Shown piece after piece: positions 51,228-60,182 of a DNA stretch of 64,000 nucleotides. The first letter of the stretch is position 1, and each line of letters opens with the position of its first letter. Origin of the DNA: Actinomycetota bacterium. GTDB taxonomy: Bacteria; Actinomycetota; UBA4738; HRBIN12. Made by a program: the position numbers and the translations under genes. The DNA lies in assembly GCA_035697485.1 (NCBI GenBank), contig DASSCU010000021.1, forward strand, positions 1-64,000, in the 5' to 3' direction. The notes under the pieces are model-generated. The model saw only the letters and a program-made list of their open reading frames with translations. It did no database searches and was not told where the DNA came from.

Positions 51228-53330
51228 GTGGAGACGCACCACGACCGTCACGGCGCCGAGGACCGCTCTGCGCACTCGGGCCACGAGGGACACGGTGCTC
51301 ACGTCGGGCATGACGCCCACCCGGGACGCGGAGGGCACGACGCTCACGAGGGCCACAGCGTCGCGATGTTCCGCGACCGCTTCTGGCTGAGCCTGCTGCT
51401 GAGCGTTCCCGTACTGCTCTGGTCTCAGATGCTCCAAGAGCTCCTCGGCTACTCGGCGCCGAGCGTGCCGGCCGATCGGTGGATCCCGCTGGTCTTCGGA
51501 ACCGCGGTCTTCGTCTACGGAGGCTCCCCCTTCCTCAGGGGCGGCTGGAACGAGCTTCGCGATCGGGCCCCCGGGATGATGCTGTTGATCTCCCTCGCGA
51601 TCGCCGTGGCGTTCGCCTCGAGCCTCGCGAGCGAGGCCGGCCTGCTCGACCTCGACTTCTGGTGGGAGCTCGTGTTGCTGATCGACGTGATGCTGCTCGG
51701 TCACTGGCAAGAGATGAAGGCGATCGGGCAGGCGTCGAGCGCCCTCGACGCGCTGGCCGCACTCTTGCCCGACGTGGCCGAGCGCGTCGCGGGCGCGAGC
51801 ACCGAGGAGGTGGCCATCGCCGACCTGCGGCCGGGCGACCTCGTGCTCGTGCGCCCCGGAGGACGGGTGCCGGCCGATGGCACGATCGAGACCGGGGCGG
51901 CGGCGTTCGACGAGTCGATGATCACCGGCGAATCGCGGGCTGTCCTGCGTGGCGTCGGTGACCGCGTCGTCGCCGGCACGGTCGCCACCGATTCCTCGGT
52001 GCGCGTGAGGGTCGAGGCGGTCGGCGACGACACAGCGCTCGCGGGCATCCGACGGCTGGTCGCCGATGCGCAGGCGTCGAGGTCGCGGGCCCAGGCCCTC
52101 GCCGATCGCGCCGCCGCCATGCTCTTCTACGCGGCGCTCGGCGCCGGCATCGTCACGTTCATCGCCTGGCTCGCCGTCGGCGATCCCGACCAGGCGCTCG
52201 AGAGCACCGTCACCGTGCTCGTGATCGCGTGCCCCCACGCGCTCGGCCTCGCGATCCCGCTCGTGATCGCCCTGTCGACGGCGATGTCCGCGCGCGCGGG
52301 CATCCTCGTCAAGGATCGCCTCGCCTTGGAGCGCATGCGGACCGTGGATGCGGTGCTGTTCGACAAGACCGGCACCCTCACCGAGGGTCGGCCAACGGTG
52401 CACGACGTGGCCTCGGTCGATGGCGACGACGACGCCGTGCTGCGCCTGGCAGCCGCGGTGGAGGCAGACAGCGAGCATCCGCTCGCCCGCACGATCGTCG
52501 CCGCGGGCCGTTCGGTCGGCGAGGTGCCCGAGGCGTCGGACTTCCGGTCGATCGCCGGACGGGGCGTGGAGGCCGCGGTGAACGGCTCCCGCGCCGCCGT
52601 CGGCGGACCGGCGCTGCTCGAGGAGCGTGGCCTCTCGTTCCCGTCGGCGCTCGAACCGCAGGTGGCGTCGTGGCACGGTCGGGGCGCCACGGTCCTCGCC
52701 GTCGTCGACGACGGGCAAGTGGTCGGAGCCCTCGCACTCGAGGACGCCGTGCGTCCCCGGTCCCGTGCCGCGGTCGACGCCCTGCACGCAGAGGGGATCC
52801 GGGTCGTGATGATCACCGGCGACGCTCGCCAGGTGGCCGAGGCCGTGGCCGACGAGCTCGGCGTCGACGACGTGATGGCCGAGGTGCTGCCCGAGCAGAA
52901 GGACGGCAAGGTGGCCGAACTGCAGGCGCGCGGGCTGAGGGTGGCGATGGTCGGCGACGGGGTCAACGACGCCCCGGCCCTCGCCCGCGCCGACGTCGGC
53001 ATCGCGATCGGCGCCGGCACCGACGTCGCGATCGAGTCGGCCGGCGTCGTGCTTGCGAGCGACGACCCGCGCGGCGTGCTCTCGGTCCGGCGGCTCTCGG
53101 CGGCCAGCTACCGGAAGATGCTCCAGAACCTCGCGTGGGCAACCGGCTACAACGTCGTGGCCATCCCGCTCGCGGCCGGGGCCCTCGCGTGGGCCGGCAT
53201 CCTGATGCCGCCGGCGCTCGCCGCCGCGCTGATGAGCCTGTCCACGATCGTGGTCGCCTTGAACGCGCAACTGCTGCGCCGGGTCGACCTGCGCCCCGAC
53301 ATCCTTGCCCCATCTCCCGTCACCGGGTGA
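51228..53330 (+). CDS. copB: CopB-type copper-transporting P-type ATPase
   Basis: A 700-residue heavy-metal ATPase that exports copper. The N-terminus is His-rich (HHDRHGAEDRSAHSGHEGHG and beyond) instead of a CXXC domain. The transmembrane metal site is ACPHALG, the CPH signature of the CopB class. The ATPase core has ITGES, DKTGTLTEG and VGDGVNDAPAL. The GTG at 51228 has GGAGGAGG upstream; an ATG at 51162 lies inside the promoter. It ends 12 nt from a convergent small membrane gene. Confidence 0.93.
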   Translation: METHHDRHGAEDRSAHSGHEGHGAHVGHDAHPGRGGHDAHEGHSVAMFRDRFWLSLLLSVPVLLWSQMLQELLGYSAPSVPADRWIPLVFGTAVFVYGGSPFLRGGWNELRDRAPGMMLLISLAIAVAFASSLASEAGLLDLDFWWELVLLIDVMLLGHWQEMKAIGQASSALDALAALLPDVAERVAGASTEEVAIADLRPGDLVLVRPGGRVPADGTIETGAAAFDESMITGESRAVLRGVGDRVVAGTVATDSSVRVRVEAVGDDTALAGIRRLVADAQASRSRAQALADRAAAMLFYAALGAGIVTFIAWLAVGDPDQALESTVTVLVIACPHALGLAIPLVIALSTAMSARAGILVKDRLALERMRTVDAVLFDKTGTLTEGRPTVHDVASVDGDDDAVLRLAAAVEADSEHPLARTIVAAGRSVGEVPEASDFRSIAGRGVEAAVNGSRAAVGGPALLEERGLSFPSALEPQVASWHGRGATVLAVVDDGQVVGALALEDAVRPRSRAAVDALHAEGIRVVMITGDARQVAEAVADELGVDDVMAEVLPEQKDGKVAELQARGLRVAMVGDGVNDAPALARADVGIAIGAGTDVAIESAGVVLASDDPRGVLSVRRLSAASYRKMLQNLAWATGYNVVAIPLAAGALAWAGILMPPALAAALMSLSTIVVALNAQLLRRVDLRPDILAPSPVTG

Positions 53331-53342
53331 TCGTTCCCTTCC

Positions 53343-53660
53343 TCAGCGGCCCTTGGCGCGCTGCCCCAGGAAGTACGCGGCCACGAACTGCACCGCTCCG
53401 AGCGCGAGGAAGACCAGGTACAGCCACTGGTACTCGCGGGCGTCGTCGACGAACGCGCGGCCGCGAGTGTCGGTGAGCGCGTAGAGCGCGAACGCCACCG
53501 CGAGCACGAACCACATGCCGACTCGCCCCGTCACGAAGAGCGCGTAGAGGGCCAGGTCCGAGGCCTTCGTGCTCTCATACGGCGTGCGCACCCAGTGCAC
53601 CAACGAGCGCACGCCGAGCCCCGCGAAGACGAGCGCGGCCACGATCTCGATCGCTTCCAC
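53343..53660 (-). CDS. Small integral membrane protein
   Basis: A 105-residue protein with three hydrophobic segments (about residues 5-22, 45-62 and 78-96) and a short basic end. It has no motif I recognise. It is convergent with copB, from which it is separated by 12 nt with no terminator. The GTG start begins VEAIEIVAALVFAGLG. Function unknown. Confidence 0.7.
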   Translation of the reverse strand: MEAIEIVAALVFAGLGVRSLVHWVRTPYESTKASDLALYALFVTGRVGMWFVLAVAFALYALTDTRGRAFVDDAREYQWLYLVFLALGAVQFVAAYFLGQRAKGR

Positions 53661-53734
53661 CCCGCCAGGATGCGCGTTGCGCCGGGCGCGCGTCCACGGC
53701 TAGCATCAGCCTCCCAACGAGCGGAGGGGGCACC

Positions 53735-53968
53735 GTGGTTCACGCGTACATCCTGATCCAGACCGAGGTGGGCAAGGCCGCAGCGGTCGCCGACGCCGTG
53801 CGCTCGATCACCGGGGTCGCCGAGGCCGAGGACGTCACCGGCCCCTACGACGTGATCGTGCGCGCCGAGGCGAAGACCGTCGACGAGCTGGGGAAGCTGG
53901 TCGTCGCCCGCATCCAAGCGGTCGAGGGCATCACGCGCACCCTGACCTGCCCGGTCGTGCACCTCTAG
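53735..53968 (+). CDS. Stand-alone Lrp/AsnC ligand-binding (RAM) domain protein
   Basis: A 77-residue protein consisting only of the C-terminal effector-binding domain of Lrp/AsnC regulators: MVHAYILIQTEVGKAAAVAD, then GPYDVIVRAEAKTVDELG and a C-terminal ITRTLTCPVVHL. There is no DNA-binding helix-turn-helix. Such proteins form oligomeric amino-acid sensors in archaea and actinobacteria. The GTG has GGAGGGGG upstream. It converges on ddl with a shared terminator. Confidence 0.85.
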   Translation: MVHAYILIQTEVGKAAAVADAVRSITGVAEAEDVTGPYDVIVRAEAKTVDELGKLVVARIQAVEGITRTLTCPVVHL

Positions 53969-53985
53969 CCGCCCTGCCGGGCGGC
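53968..53985. terminator. Bidirectional terminator between the RAM-domain gene and ddl
   Basis: GCCGCCC-TGCC-GGGCGGC, a perfect 7-bp stem with a 4-nt loop. It begins at the last base of the RAM-domain stop codon and ends 2 nt from the ddl stop, so it can serve both convergent genes. Confidence 0.7.
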
Positions 53986-53987
53986 GG

Positions 53988-55118
53988 TCAGTCAGGCGGC
54001 GCCTCGAGCTCGGGCGCCGTCGTCCGCTTCTGCCGCTCCGCGAGGTGGCGTTCGATCGCGAGATCGATCAGCCGCTCGATCAGGCCGCCGTAGCCGAGGC
54101 CGCTCGCCTCCCAGAGCTTCGGGTACATGCTGATCTCGGTGAATCCCGGGATCGTGTTGATCTCGTTGATGATGAGCTCCTCCCCCCGCAGGAAGAAGTC
54201 GACTCGCGCCATGCCCCAGCACTCGATCGCTCGGAACGCGGTCACCGCCATGCGTTGCACGCGCGCCTGCACCGCGGGATCGACGTCGGCAGGGATGTCG
54301 AGACGCGCGCCCCTGGCGTCGAGGTACTTCGAGGCGTAGTCGTAGAACTCGTGACCGGTGGGAACGATCTCGCCGCAGACCGACGCGACAGGGTCATCGT
54401 TGCCGAGCACCGCGCACTCGATCTCTCGCGCTGCCTCGAAACCGTGCTCCACGACGGCCTTGCGGGCGAACCGGAAGGCCTCGGCCATCGAGGCATCGAG
54501 CTCCCCGGGATCGTGCGCCTTCGTGATGCCCACCGACGAGCCGAGCGTCGCCGGCTTGACGAAGATCGGGTAGCCGAGCGCCGCGACCCGGGCAGCGACC
54601 CCCTCCGGATCCTCCAGCCACTCGGGCTCGCGCACCGCGTCCCACGGGCCGACGGGGAGTCCGGCGGCGGTGAACAGCACCTTCTGGATCGCCTTGTCCA
54701 TGCCGATCGCCGACCCGAGCACGCCGGCCCCCACGTAGGGCACGTCGGCGAGCTCGAACATGCCCTGCACCGCGCCGTCCTCGCCCATCGGGCCGTGCAG
54801 GACGGGCAGCACCACGTCGATCGGGGCGCGGCTGCCGTCGGCGGCGACGAGCTCGCGGGCGGCACCCTCGCCCGCCAGCGACACCCCGGTTCCCGCGCCG
54901 GCCCCCGCCGTCACCTCGGGCATCCGCCCCGTCTCCGACGGCAGGGCCGGCGGCCCCGCCATCAGGTGCCACGTCCCCTGCTTCGAGATGCCGACGGGCA
55001 CGACGTCGAACCGCGCAGGATCGAGGGCGTCCATCACCGAGCGAGCGGAGATGCAGCTGATCTCGTGCTCGGCCGAGCGACCCCCGAACAGCACCACGAT
55101 GCGGCGCCGCTCGCTCAC
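53988..55118 (-). CDS. ddl: D-alanine--D-alanine ligase
   Basis: Ddl makes the D-Ala-D-Ala terminus of peptidoglycan precursors. The 376-residue ATP-grasp enzyme has VVLFGGRSAEHEISCISA, VLHGPMGEDGAVQGMFEL, PIFVKPATLGSSVGITKA and ELIINEINTIPGFTEISMYP. The GTG overlaps the upstream PLP enzyme stop (GTGA). The Tyr-to-Lys/Phe changes that signal D-lactate ligases were not examined in detail. Confidence 0.95.
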   Translation of the reverse strand: MSERRRIVVLFGGRSAEHEISCISARSVMDALDPARFDVVPVGISKQGTWHLMAGPPALPSETGRMPEVTAGAGAGTGVSLAGEGAARELVAADGSRAPIDVVLPVLHGPMGEDGAVQGMFELADVPYVGAGVLGSAIGMDKAIQKVLFTAAGLPVGPWDAVREPEWLEDPEGVAARVAALGYPIFVKPATLGSSVGITKAHDPGELDASMAEAFRFARKAVVEHGFEAAREIECAVLGNDDPVASVCGEIVPTGHEFYDYASKYLDARGARLDIPADVDPAVQARVQRMAVTAFRAIECWGMARVDFFLRGEELIINEINTIPGFTEISMYPKLWEASGLGYGGLIERLIDLAIERHLAERQKRTTAPELEAPPD

Positions 55119-56293
55119 ACCTTCTCCAGTGCCCGCTCGACGTCGTCGAGGATGTCCTCGACGTCCTCGATACCGATGCTCACCCGCACGAGCCCATCGG
55201 CGATGCCCGCGGCGCGGCGCGCCGCCGGGTCCATCTGGCGGTGCGTCGTCGAGGCAGCATGACCCACGAGGGTGTGCGTGCCGCCGAGGCTGGTCGCGAC
55301 CCACGCGAGCTCGAGCGCGTCGCAGAACCGCTTCCCCCCGCCGACACCGCCGGCGACCTCGATCGCCATCATGCCGCCGAACCCGTGGGCGAACTGTCGC
55401 GCCGCCACCTCATGCTGCGGGTGCGAGACGAGGCCCGGGTAGCGCACGCGCTCCACCTTCGGATGTCCTTCCAGCGCCGTCGCGAGCGTCATCGCGTTGG
55501 CCGAGTGACGGTCGAGCCGCACAGCGAGCGTCATCAGTCCACGCAGGCAGAGCCATGCCTCGAACGGGGCCATCGTGCCCCCGGTGTCGATCGCCACGTC
55601 GCGCAGCCGCTCGCGTCCCTCCTCGCTCGCGCACACCACACCCGCGATCAGGTCGTGGTGACCGCCGACGTACTTCGTGGCCGAGTGGCAGACGTAATCG
55701 AAGCCGTACGTGGCGGGCGTGCAAAGGTAGGGGGAGGCGAACGTGTTGTCGACCGACGCCGGCACGCCGGCGTCGCGACACGCCTCGCCGAGGCCCTCGA
55801 GGTCGGCGACGGTGACGTTCGGATTGGCGATCGTCTCCACGTGGAACAGCGACGCGCCCGGCAAGGCCGCCCGCACGGCATCGAGGTCGTGCGGGTCGAC
55901 GAGGGTGACCTCGACGCCGTTCCGAGGAAGCACGCGGGTCGCGAGCGCGTACGTGCCCCCGTACAGCTCGGCGCTCATGACGACGCGGTCGCCCGCCCCC
56001 GCATGCGCGGCGAACACCGAGTGGATGCCCGCCATACCGGACGCGAACCCGAACGCAGCCCCCGTGCCTTCGAGCGCGGCCATCTGCTGCTCGAACGCGG
56101 CGACCGTCGGGTTCCCGTATCCGCGGGTGTAGGTGTAGCCCGGGGCGCGGAACGCGATCGTCTCGGCGTAGGCCTCGGAGTCGGGGAAGCGGAACGTCGA
56201 GGTCTGATACAAGGGCACGCTCGGCGTCTCCTGGTCGACCCGCGGGGTCGCGCCGTGCACGGCCCTCGTCGAGAAGCCCCGATCGTCGGTCAT
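55115..56293 (-). CDS. Cys/Met metabolism PLP enzyme (cystathionine gamma-synthase/lyase or methionine gamma-lyase type)
   Basis: The 392-residue protein is a trans-sulfuration-family enzyme: PLYQTSTFRFPDSEAY, YTRGYGNPTVAAFEQQMAAL, SVDNTFASPYLCTP and the PLP-Lys in HSATKYVGGHHD. The active-site pattern cannot distinguish synthase, lyase or methionine gamma-lyase by eye. It overlaps ddl by 4 nt, an unusual partner, and sits 9 nt downstream of plsC. Confidence 0.9.
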   Translation of the reverse strand: MTDDRGFSTRAVHGATPRVDQETPSVPLYQTSTFRFPDSEAYAETIAFRAPGYTYTRGYGNPTVAAFEQQMAALEGTGAAFGFASGMAGIHSVFAAHAGAGDRVVMSAELYGGTYALATRVLPRNGVEVTLVDPHDLDAVRAALPGASLFHVETIANPNVTVADLEGLGEACRDAGVPASVDNTFASPYLCTPATYGFDYVCHSATKYVGGHHDLIAGVVCASEEGRERLRDVAIDTGGTMAPFEAWLCLRGLMTLAVRLDRHSANAMTLATALEGHPKVERVRYPGLVSHPQHEVAARQFAHGFGGMMAIEVAGGVGGGKRFCDALELAWVATSLGGTHTLVGHAASTTHRQMDPAARRAAGIADGLVRVSIGIEDVEDILDDVERALEKV

Positions 56294-56302
56294 GCTCGGA
56301 GC

Positions 56303-56983
56303 CTACCCGTCGTCGGACCAGCGCCTCGGGTAGCGGGCCCGCAGGTCCTCGACCATCGTCGTCAGCACCGACATGAGGTCGGCGGTCATCTCGCGCAGCA
56401 CCTCGACGTCGTCGACCTCGTCGCTGCGGCCCGAGAGGTCGATCGGCGGCCCGACCTGCAGCCACACCGGACGCCCGAGCTTCATGCTGCCCCTGCCGGA
56501 CTTCTGCCACACCGCCTGCGAACCCCAGCTCGCGAGCGGCGTGATCGGCACCCCGGTGGCGAGCGAGAGCCGGATCGCGCCCGTCTTCCCCCGCATCGGC
56601 AGGTGGTCCTCACGCGAGGTCACGGTGCCCTCGGGGTAGATCACCACGACCTCCCCCTCCGCGATCGAGCCCGCCGCCGCGTCGAGGGCGGCGACCGCGT
56701 TCCCGCGGCCGCGGACGACCGGGATCTGCTTGGCACCCTTGAACGCCAGGCCGACCACCGGGATGTGGAACAGCTCGTCCTTCGCGAGGAACCGCGGGCG
56801 TCGCCCAGCCTTCATCACCGCGGAAGCGTTCGTGAGCGGGTCGAGGTAGGAGATGTGGTTGCAGGCCACGATCGCCGGACCGGTGCGTGGGATGTGGTGG
56901 AGCCCCTCGTACCGCAGCCGGAACCACCCTCGGATCGGTGGGATGGCGACCGTCTTCGCAATGTGGTACCAGGGTTCGGCCAG
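56303..56983 (-). CDS. plsC: 1-acyl-sn-glycerol-3-phosphate acyltransferase (PlsC family), CTG start
   Basis: A lysophosphatidate acyltransferase-type protein with the catalytic NHISYLD, the FKGAKQIPVVRGRG motif and the YPEGTVTSRED motif. The conserved N-terminal part AEPWYHIAKTVAIPPIRGWF and then YEGLHHIPRTGPAIVACNH lies upstream of the first ATG/GTG/TTG-type start (GTG at 56869), which would begin inside the conserved core. The frame is open from a TAG near 57030 with no ATG, GTG or TTG. A CTG at 56983 has AGGGGG 8 nt upstream and fits the family start. So I call 226 residues from a CTG. Confidence 0.83.
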   Translation of the reverse strand: MAEPWYHIAKTVAIPPIRGWFRLRYEGLHHIPRTGPAIVACNHISYLDPLTNASAVMKAGRRPRFLAKDELFHIPVVGLAFKGAKQIPVVRGRGNAVAALDAAAGSIAEGEVVVIYPEGTVTSREDHLPMRGKTGAIRLSLATGVPITPLASWGSQAVWQKSGRGSMKLGRPVWLQVGPPIDLSGRSDEVDDVEVLREMTADLMSVLTTMVEDLRARYPRRWSDDG

Positions 56984-57070
56984 GGCTCGGTCCCCCTCGT
57001 CGGGCCGCGGCGGCGCGGCTGCGAGAGCCTACCGCGCCCTCGCCGCTCGGCCGCGCCTCGGGGCAGCGGC

Positions 57071-57076
57071 TAGGCT
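57071..57076 (+). promoter_or_regulatory. -10 box of cofC
   Basis: TAGGCT, 9 nt before the GTG at 57086. No Shine-Dalgarno is visible; the leader would be 0-3 nt. Confidence 0.4.
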
Positions 57077-57085
57077 GGCGCGGTC

Positions 57086-57730
57086 GTGCGTGTGATCGCG
57101 CTGCCCGTCAAGTCGCTGTCCGAGGCCAAGGGGCGCCTCGATCCGGTGCTGTCGCCGCTGGAGCGCGGGGCCCTCACGCTGGCCATGCTCGAGGACGTGC
57201 TCGACGTCACCCTCGGACTGACCGGATGGGAGACGTGGGTGGTCTCCCCCGACGAAGCCGTGCTCGAGATCGCGATGTCGCGCGGGGCCCACGCCGTCGA
57301 CGAAGAACGTCCGCCGCTCGCCAACGCGATCCGCCAGGTCGAGGAGGAGGCCGAGGGGCGACTCGTCGACACGTTGGCGGTGCTGCTTCCCGACACGCCG
57401 CTCGTCACCCACGGGTCGCTCACCAGGGCGCTGCGGACGCTCGGCGCGGTCGTCGTCGTGCCGTCGGCCGACGAGACGGGCACGAACCTGCTGGTCCGGC
57501 GACCACCCGCGGCGATCGAACCGCACTTCGGACCCGATTCCTACCGCCGACACCTGCAGGCTGCGGCCGAGGCCGACGTGCCGACCTCCGTCGTCGACGT
57601 GCCGGAGCTCGGGTTCGACCTCGACCTGCCCAGCGATATCCTCACCGTGCTGGAGTCGCGCCACGAGGGACGGACGCTGCAGGTCTGCCGCGACCTGGAC
57701 CTCGGGGCGCGGGTCGCGACCAGGACCTAG
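57086..57730 (+). CDS. cofC: CofC/FbiD-type guanylyltransferase of F420 biosynthesis
   Basis: The 214-residue protein matches CofC/FbiD, which activates 2-phospholactate or phosphoenolpyruvate with GTP to start the F420 side chain. It has VIALPVKSLSEAKGRLDPVL, the VLLPDTPLV metal segment, VVVVPSADETGTNLLVRRPP and FGPDSYRRHLQAA. In actinobacteria the substrate is thought to be phosphoenolpyruvate. It diverges from plsC and is followed by the cold-shock-like gene. Other F420 genes are not in the window. Confidence 0.9.
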   Translation: MRVIALPVKSLSEAKGRLDPVLSPLERGALTLAMLEDVLDVTLGLTGWETWVVSPDEAVLEIAMSRGAHAVDEERPPLANAIRQVEEEAEGRLVDTLAVLLPDTPLVTHGSLTRALRTLGAVVVVPSADETGTNLLVRRPPAAIEPHFGPDSYRRHLQAAAEADVPTSVVDVPELGFDLDLPSDILTVLESRHEGRTLQVCRDLDLGARVATRT

Positions 57731-57746
57731 AGGGGACCAACGAGCG

Positions 57747-57956
57747 ATGGCGCAGGGCACGATCAAGGACTTCGATCTCGAGGGCGTCACCGGCTCGCTG
57801 TTGATGGACGACGGCACCGAGGTGACGATCGATGCCACGTCGCTCGAGCGTTCCGGCATCCTCACGTTGCGATTGGGTCAACGCGTCGCGTTCGACCTCG
57901 ACGAGGCCGACGGGAAGCCGGTGGCACGCGGGCTTCGCCTCGTCACGTTCGAATGA
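57747..57956 (+). CDS. Degenerate cold-shock-domain-like small protein
   Basis: A 69-residue protein beginning MAQGTIKDFDLEGVTGSLLM, with the strand pattern of a cold-shock OB fold (GQRVAFDLDEADGKPVARGL at the end). The RNP1 and RNP2 aromatic residues that bind nucleic acid in CspA are absent. It follows cofC by 16 nt that contain an AGGGGA ribosome-binding site, so the two are probably cotranscribed. Function is unknown; nucleic-acid binding is doubtful. Confidence 0.75.
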   Translation: MAQGTIKDFDLEGVTGSLLMDDGTEVTIDATSLERSGILTLRLGQRVAFDLDEADGKPVARGLRLVTFE

Positions 57957-57995
57957 GCCACCGCCCCGACCCTGCCACGGTCCGGTTCGAGGGTC

Positions 57996-58283
57996 TCAGT
58001 CCGACGTCGTCACGACCTGCTCACGGAACTCCTTGCCCGGCGTGAACGCCGGGAGGTCGCGCGCCGGCACCACGATCGGGATCTGAGGTCGGCGCGGGTT
58101 CCGCGCGATGCGCTCGTTGCGATGCTTGCGCTCGAAGGTGCCGAAGTCGGCGAGGGTGACGCGCTCGCCTCGGACGACGGAGTCTCGGATCGAATCGATC
58201 ACCGCATCGATCGCCCGGCCCGCGTCGGCCTTCGACAGGCCGGTGCGTCTGGAGACCTCTGCGACCAAGCCACCCTTGTTCAT
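57996..58283 (-). CDS. hup: HU-family DNA-binding protein
   Basis: A 95-residue histone-like protein: MNKGGLVAEVSRRTGLSKAD, VTLADFGTFERKHRNERIAR, then the beta-arm RNPRRPQIPIVVPARDLPAF and FTPGKEFREQV. It has normal HU length, without the long Lys/Ala-rich tail of mycobacterial HupB. The ATG has GGAGGGAGC upstream. It converges with the cold-shock-like gene. Confidence 0.96.
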   Translation of the reverse strand: MNKGGLVAEVSRRTGLSKADAGRAIDAVIDSIRDSVVRGERVTLADFGTFERKHRNERIARNPRRPQIPIVVPARDLPAFTPGKEFREQVVTTSD

Positions 58284-58452
58284 GGCTGCTCCCTCCGGTC
58301 GTGCAAGGGTTCCGAGCTGTCACCGTAGTCCTCGGAGCACACAGGGGTCAAACCTCGGGGTCGCGAACGCGGTTGCGGCGCAGGCTGGGTCGGGCTCGTG
58401 CCGGGAATCCTGGCCGAGGCGGGACGGCGTTGTTAGCATGCCCGGGCCACGT

Positions 58453-58523
58453 TGGGGCGTGGTGTAACGGCAGCACGACAGGTTCTGGCCCTGTTAGTCG
58501 AGGTTCGAATCCTTGCGCCCCAG
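58453..58523 (+). tRNA. tRNA-Gln (anticodon CTG)
   Basis: TGGGGCG pairs with CGCCCCA for the acceptor stem. ACAGG and CCTGT form the anticodon stem around loop TTCTGGC, with anticodon CTG reading CAG. The T arm is CGAGG-TTCGAAT-CCTTG. The discriminator base is G at 58523 and CCA is not encoded. A TAGCAT box at 58435-58440 fits a promoter just upstream. Confidence 0.95.
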
Positions 58524-58538
58524 CTCGCGCGGCCCCGC

Positions 58539-60176
58539 TCAGCCGATGCCCGGATACGGATCGAGCACGAGCGGCGGCAGCGGTTCCTGCGAGAAGTCGA
58601 AGCTCCGGGCGAGGTCGCCGAGCGCCTCGACCTCCTCGCGGACGGTCGGGCGGGCGTCGGGCCACCCGTCGGACTCGGGGTCCAGGCGCTGTCCGCCCAG
58701 GAAGCGGTCCTCGATCAGCTTCAGGTAGGCGTCGTAGCTGAGCGTCTGGGAGTCGATGAAGCCGGGTTTCGCCCACGGGCTGATCACCATCGAGGGCACA
58801 CGCAGCCCCCATCCGTTCTCGTCGACGACCGGTGGCAGCACGTGGTCGTAGAACCCGCCCCAGTCGTCCCAGGTGAGGAAGATCGCCGTACGCATCCATT
58901 GCTCCTGGGGGCCCTGCATGACCGCGTTCACGATCTCGGTCACCCAGGCCTGCCCCTCGGCGACCGAGTCGGGCGGGTGCTCGGCCCGGCCCTCGGTCGG
59001 CATCACCCACGAGACGCTCGGCAACGTCCCCTCGCGTGCCGCCTCGATGAAGTCGGTATTCGGCAGCACGTTGTCGAGCTGGCCGGTCACGTCGACCGTG
59101 CGGAAGCCGGGGAGCGGATTCTGTACGGCGCGCGTCTCGGTCGCCTCGAAGTCCTGACACGGCGCGACGACGCAGCTGCCCGGCCCGACGAAGTAGCCCC
59201 ACGTGACGCCCGCCTTGTAGAGCAGCCAGGTGATGTCGGCCCAGATGTAGGGAAGGGGCTCGCCCGCGTCGGGCGTCCAGTTCTTCGACCCGAGCCCGGG
59301 ACGCTTCCCGGGGTTCCGCTGGTCGGAGACGCACGCCATCGGATCGTCGGGCACCGGGCACCTCGCCGACCACCCCGAGATCAGGAACAGATGGGCAGGC
59401 AACGTCCACGAGTCGGTCGGGGCGAACATGCGGTCGTGCAACGTGTACGTCTCGGCGTACGCCCAGTAGTTCGGGATCTCTCGCGCCGTGTGGTAGCCCA
59501 TCAGGTCCGGCGTTCGCGCACCGTCGGGCCCCGAGCTCGTCTTCGGGCACGGGGGCACGGTCGGGTCCTTCTCACAGCCGTTGCCCTTGATGCGGAACGC
59601 GCGGACGAACCCGTTCATGCGACCGCCGGCGATCGAGATCTCGGAGGCGTACTCGCCGTGGGGCCCCCCGGAGTCGAACAGGTTGCGATCGTGGTAAGGA
59701 CGATGACAGATGTCGCGGGTCGGGTCGGGCAGGCAGACGCTGGGATCCCCGTCCTCGTCCGTCGGGATGCCGTCGGCGCCCGGGAACGTGCCGAAGTAGT
59801 GGTCGAACGACCGGTTCTCCTGCACGACGAACACGAGGTGATCCAGGTTCATGATGCCCGCCGCCGGATCGAACGGGCGGAACGGGTCGGCAACCGGCAA
59901 GAGCTTCGGTGGGTCTCGCAACGGGCGTCGGTCGACGCCGATCGGAGCGCGCTCGGGCGCGATCGGGAAGCGGTCGGGCACGAGGAACGGGAGGGGGACC
60001 TCGCCCGTCGGTTGCGGCCGAGCGCGAGCGGGATCGGGCGACGGCGAGATCGGGCCGCTCGAGGCACCGCCCGGCGGGTCGGCTCCGGCGCTCACGCACG
60101 CGACCGCCACCGCGCCGACCAGGATCAGGCCGGCGGCGGGTCTCCAGCGCGCGAGGGAACCGCTCGATCGAGCCAT
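58539..60176 (-). CDS. Phosphoesterase (phospholipase C-like) lipoprotein, copy A
   Basis: A 545-residue exported phosphoesterase of the family that includes bacterial non-specific phospholipase C. A lipoprotein signal ends at the Cys of GAVAVAC near residue 27. The catalytic-site segment [19 protein letters not shown] and the C-terminal [20 protein letters not shown] are diagnostic. It has a TACGAT box 6 nt before the ATG and no Shine-Dalgarno. A 230-bp block near the 3' end is almost identical to the neighbouring paralogue. It ends 15 nt from tRNA-Gln, convergent. Confidence 0.9.
   Translation of the reverse strand: MARSSGSLARWRPAAGLILVGAVAVACVSAGADPPGGASSGPISPSPDPARARPQPTGEVPLPFLVPDRFPIAPERAPIGVDRRPLRDPPKLLPVADPFRPFDPAAGIMNLDHLVFVVQENRSFDHYFGTFPGADGIPTDEDGDPSVCLPDPTRDICHRPYHDRNLFDSGGPHGEYASEISIAGGRMNGFVRAFRIKGNGCEKDPTVPPCPKTSSGPDGARTPDLMGYHTAREIPNYWAYAETYTLHDRMFAPTDSWTLPAHLFLISGWSARCPVPDDPMACVSDQRNPGKRPGLGSKNWTPDAGEPLPYIWADITWLLYKAGVTWGYFVGPGSCVVAPCQDFEATETRAVQNPLPGFRTVDVTGQLDNVLPNTDFIEAAREGTLPSVSWVMPTEGRAEHPPDSVAEGQAWVTEIVNAVMQGPQEQWMRTAIFLTWDDWGGFYDHVLPPVVDENGWGLRVPSMVISPWAKPGFIDSQTLSYDAYLKLIEDRFLGGQRLDPESDGWPDARPTVREEVEALGDLARSFDFSQEPLPPLVLDPYPGIG
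58699..58928 (-). repeat. Near-identical 230-bp block, copy A (gene-conversion tract)
   Basis: This block matches 60403-60632 at 229 of 230 positions (single difference A58800 versus G60504). The flanks diverge abruptly to ordinary paralogue similarity. It encodes the segment from [17 protein letters not shown] to KLIEDRFL in both proteins. Confidence 0.92.
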
Positions 60177-60182
60177 CGCGCG

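Noticed and set aside
58453-58539. tRNA-Gln as an integration site for a mobile element
   Set aside because: No integrase, no repeated tRNA 3' end and no change in composition next to it; the neighbours are a phosphoesterase pair and HU.
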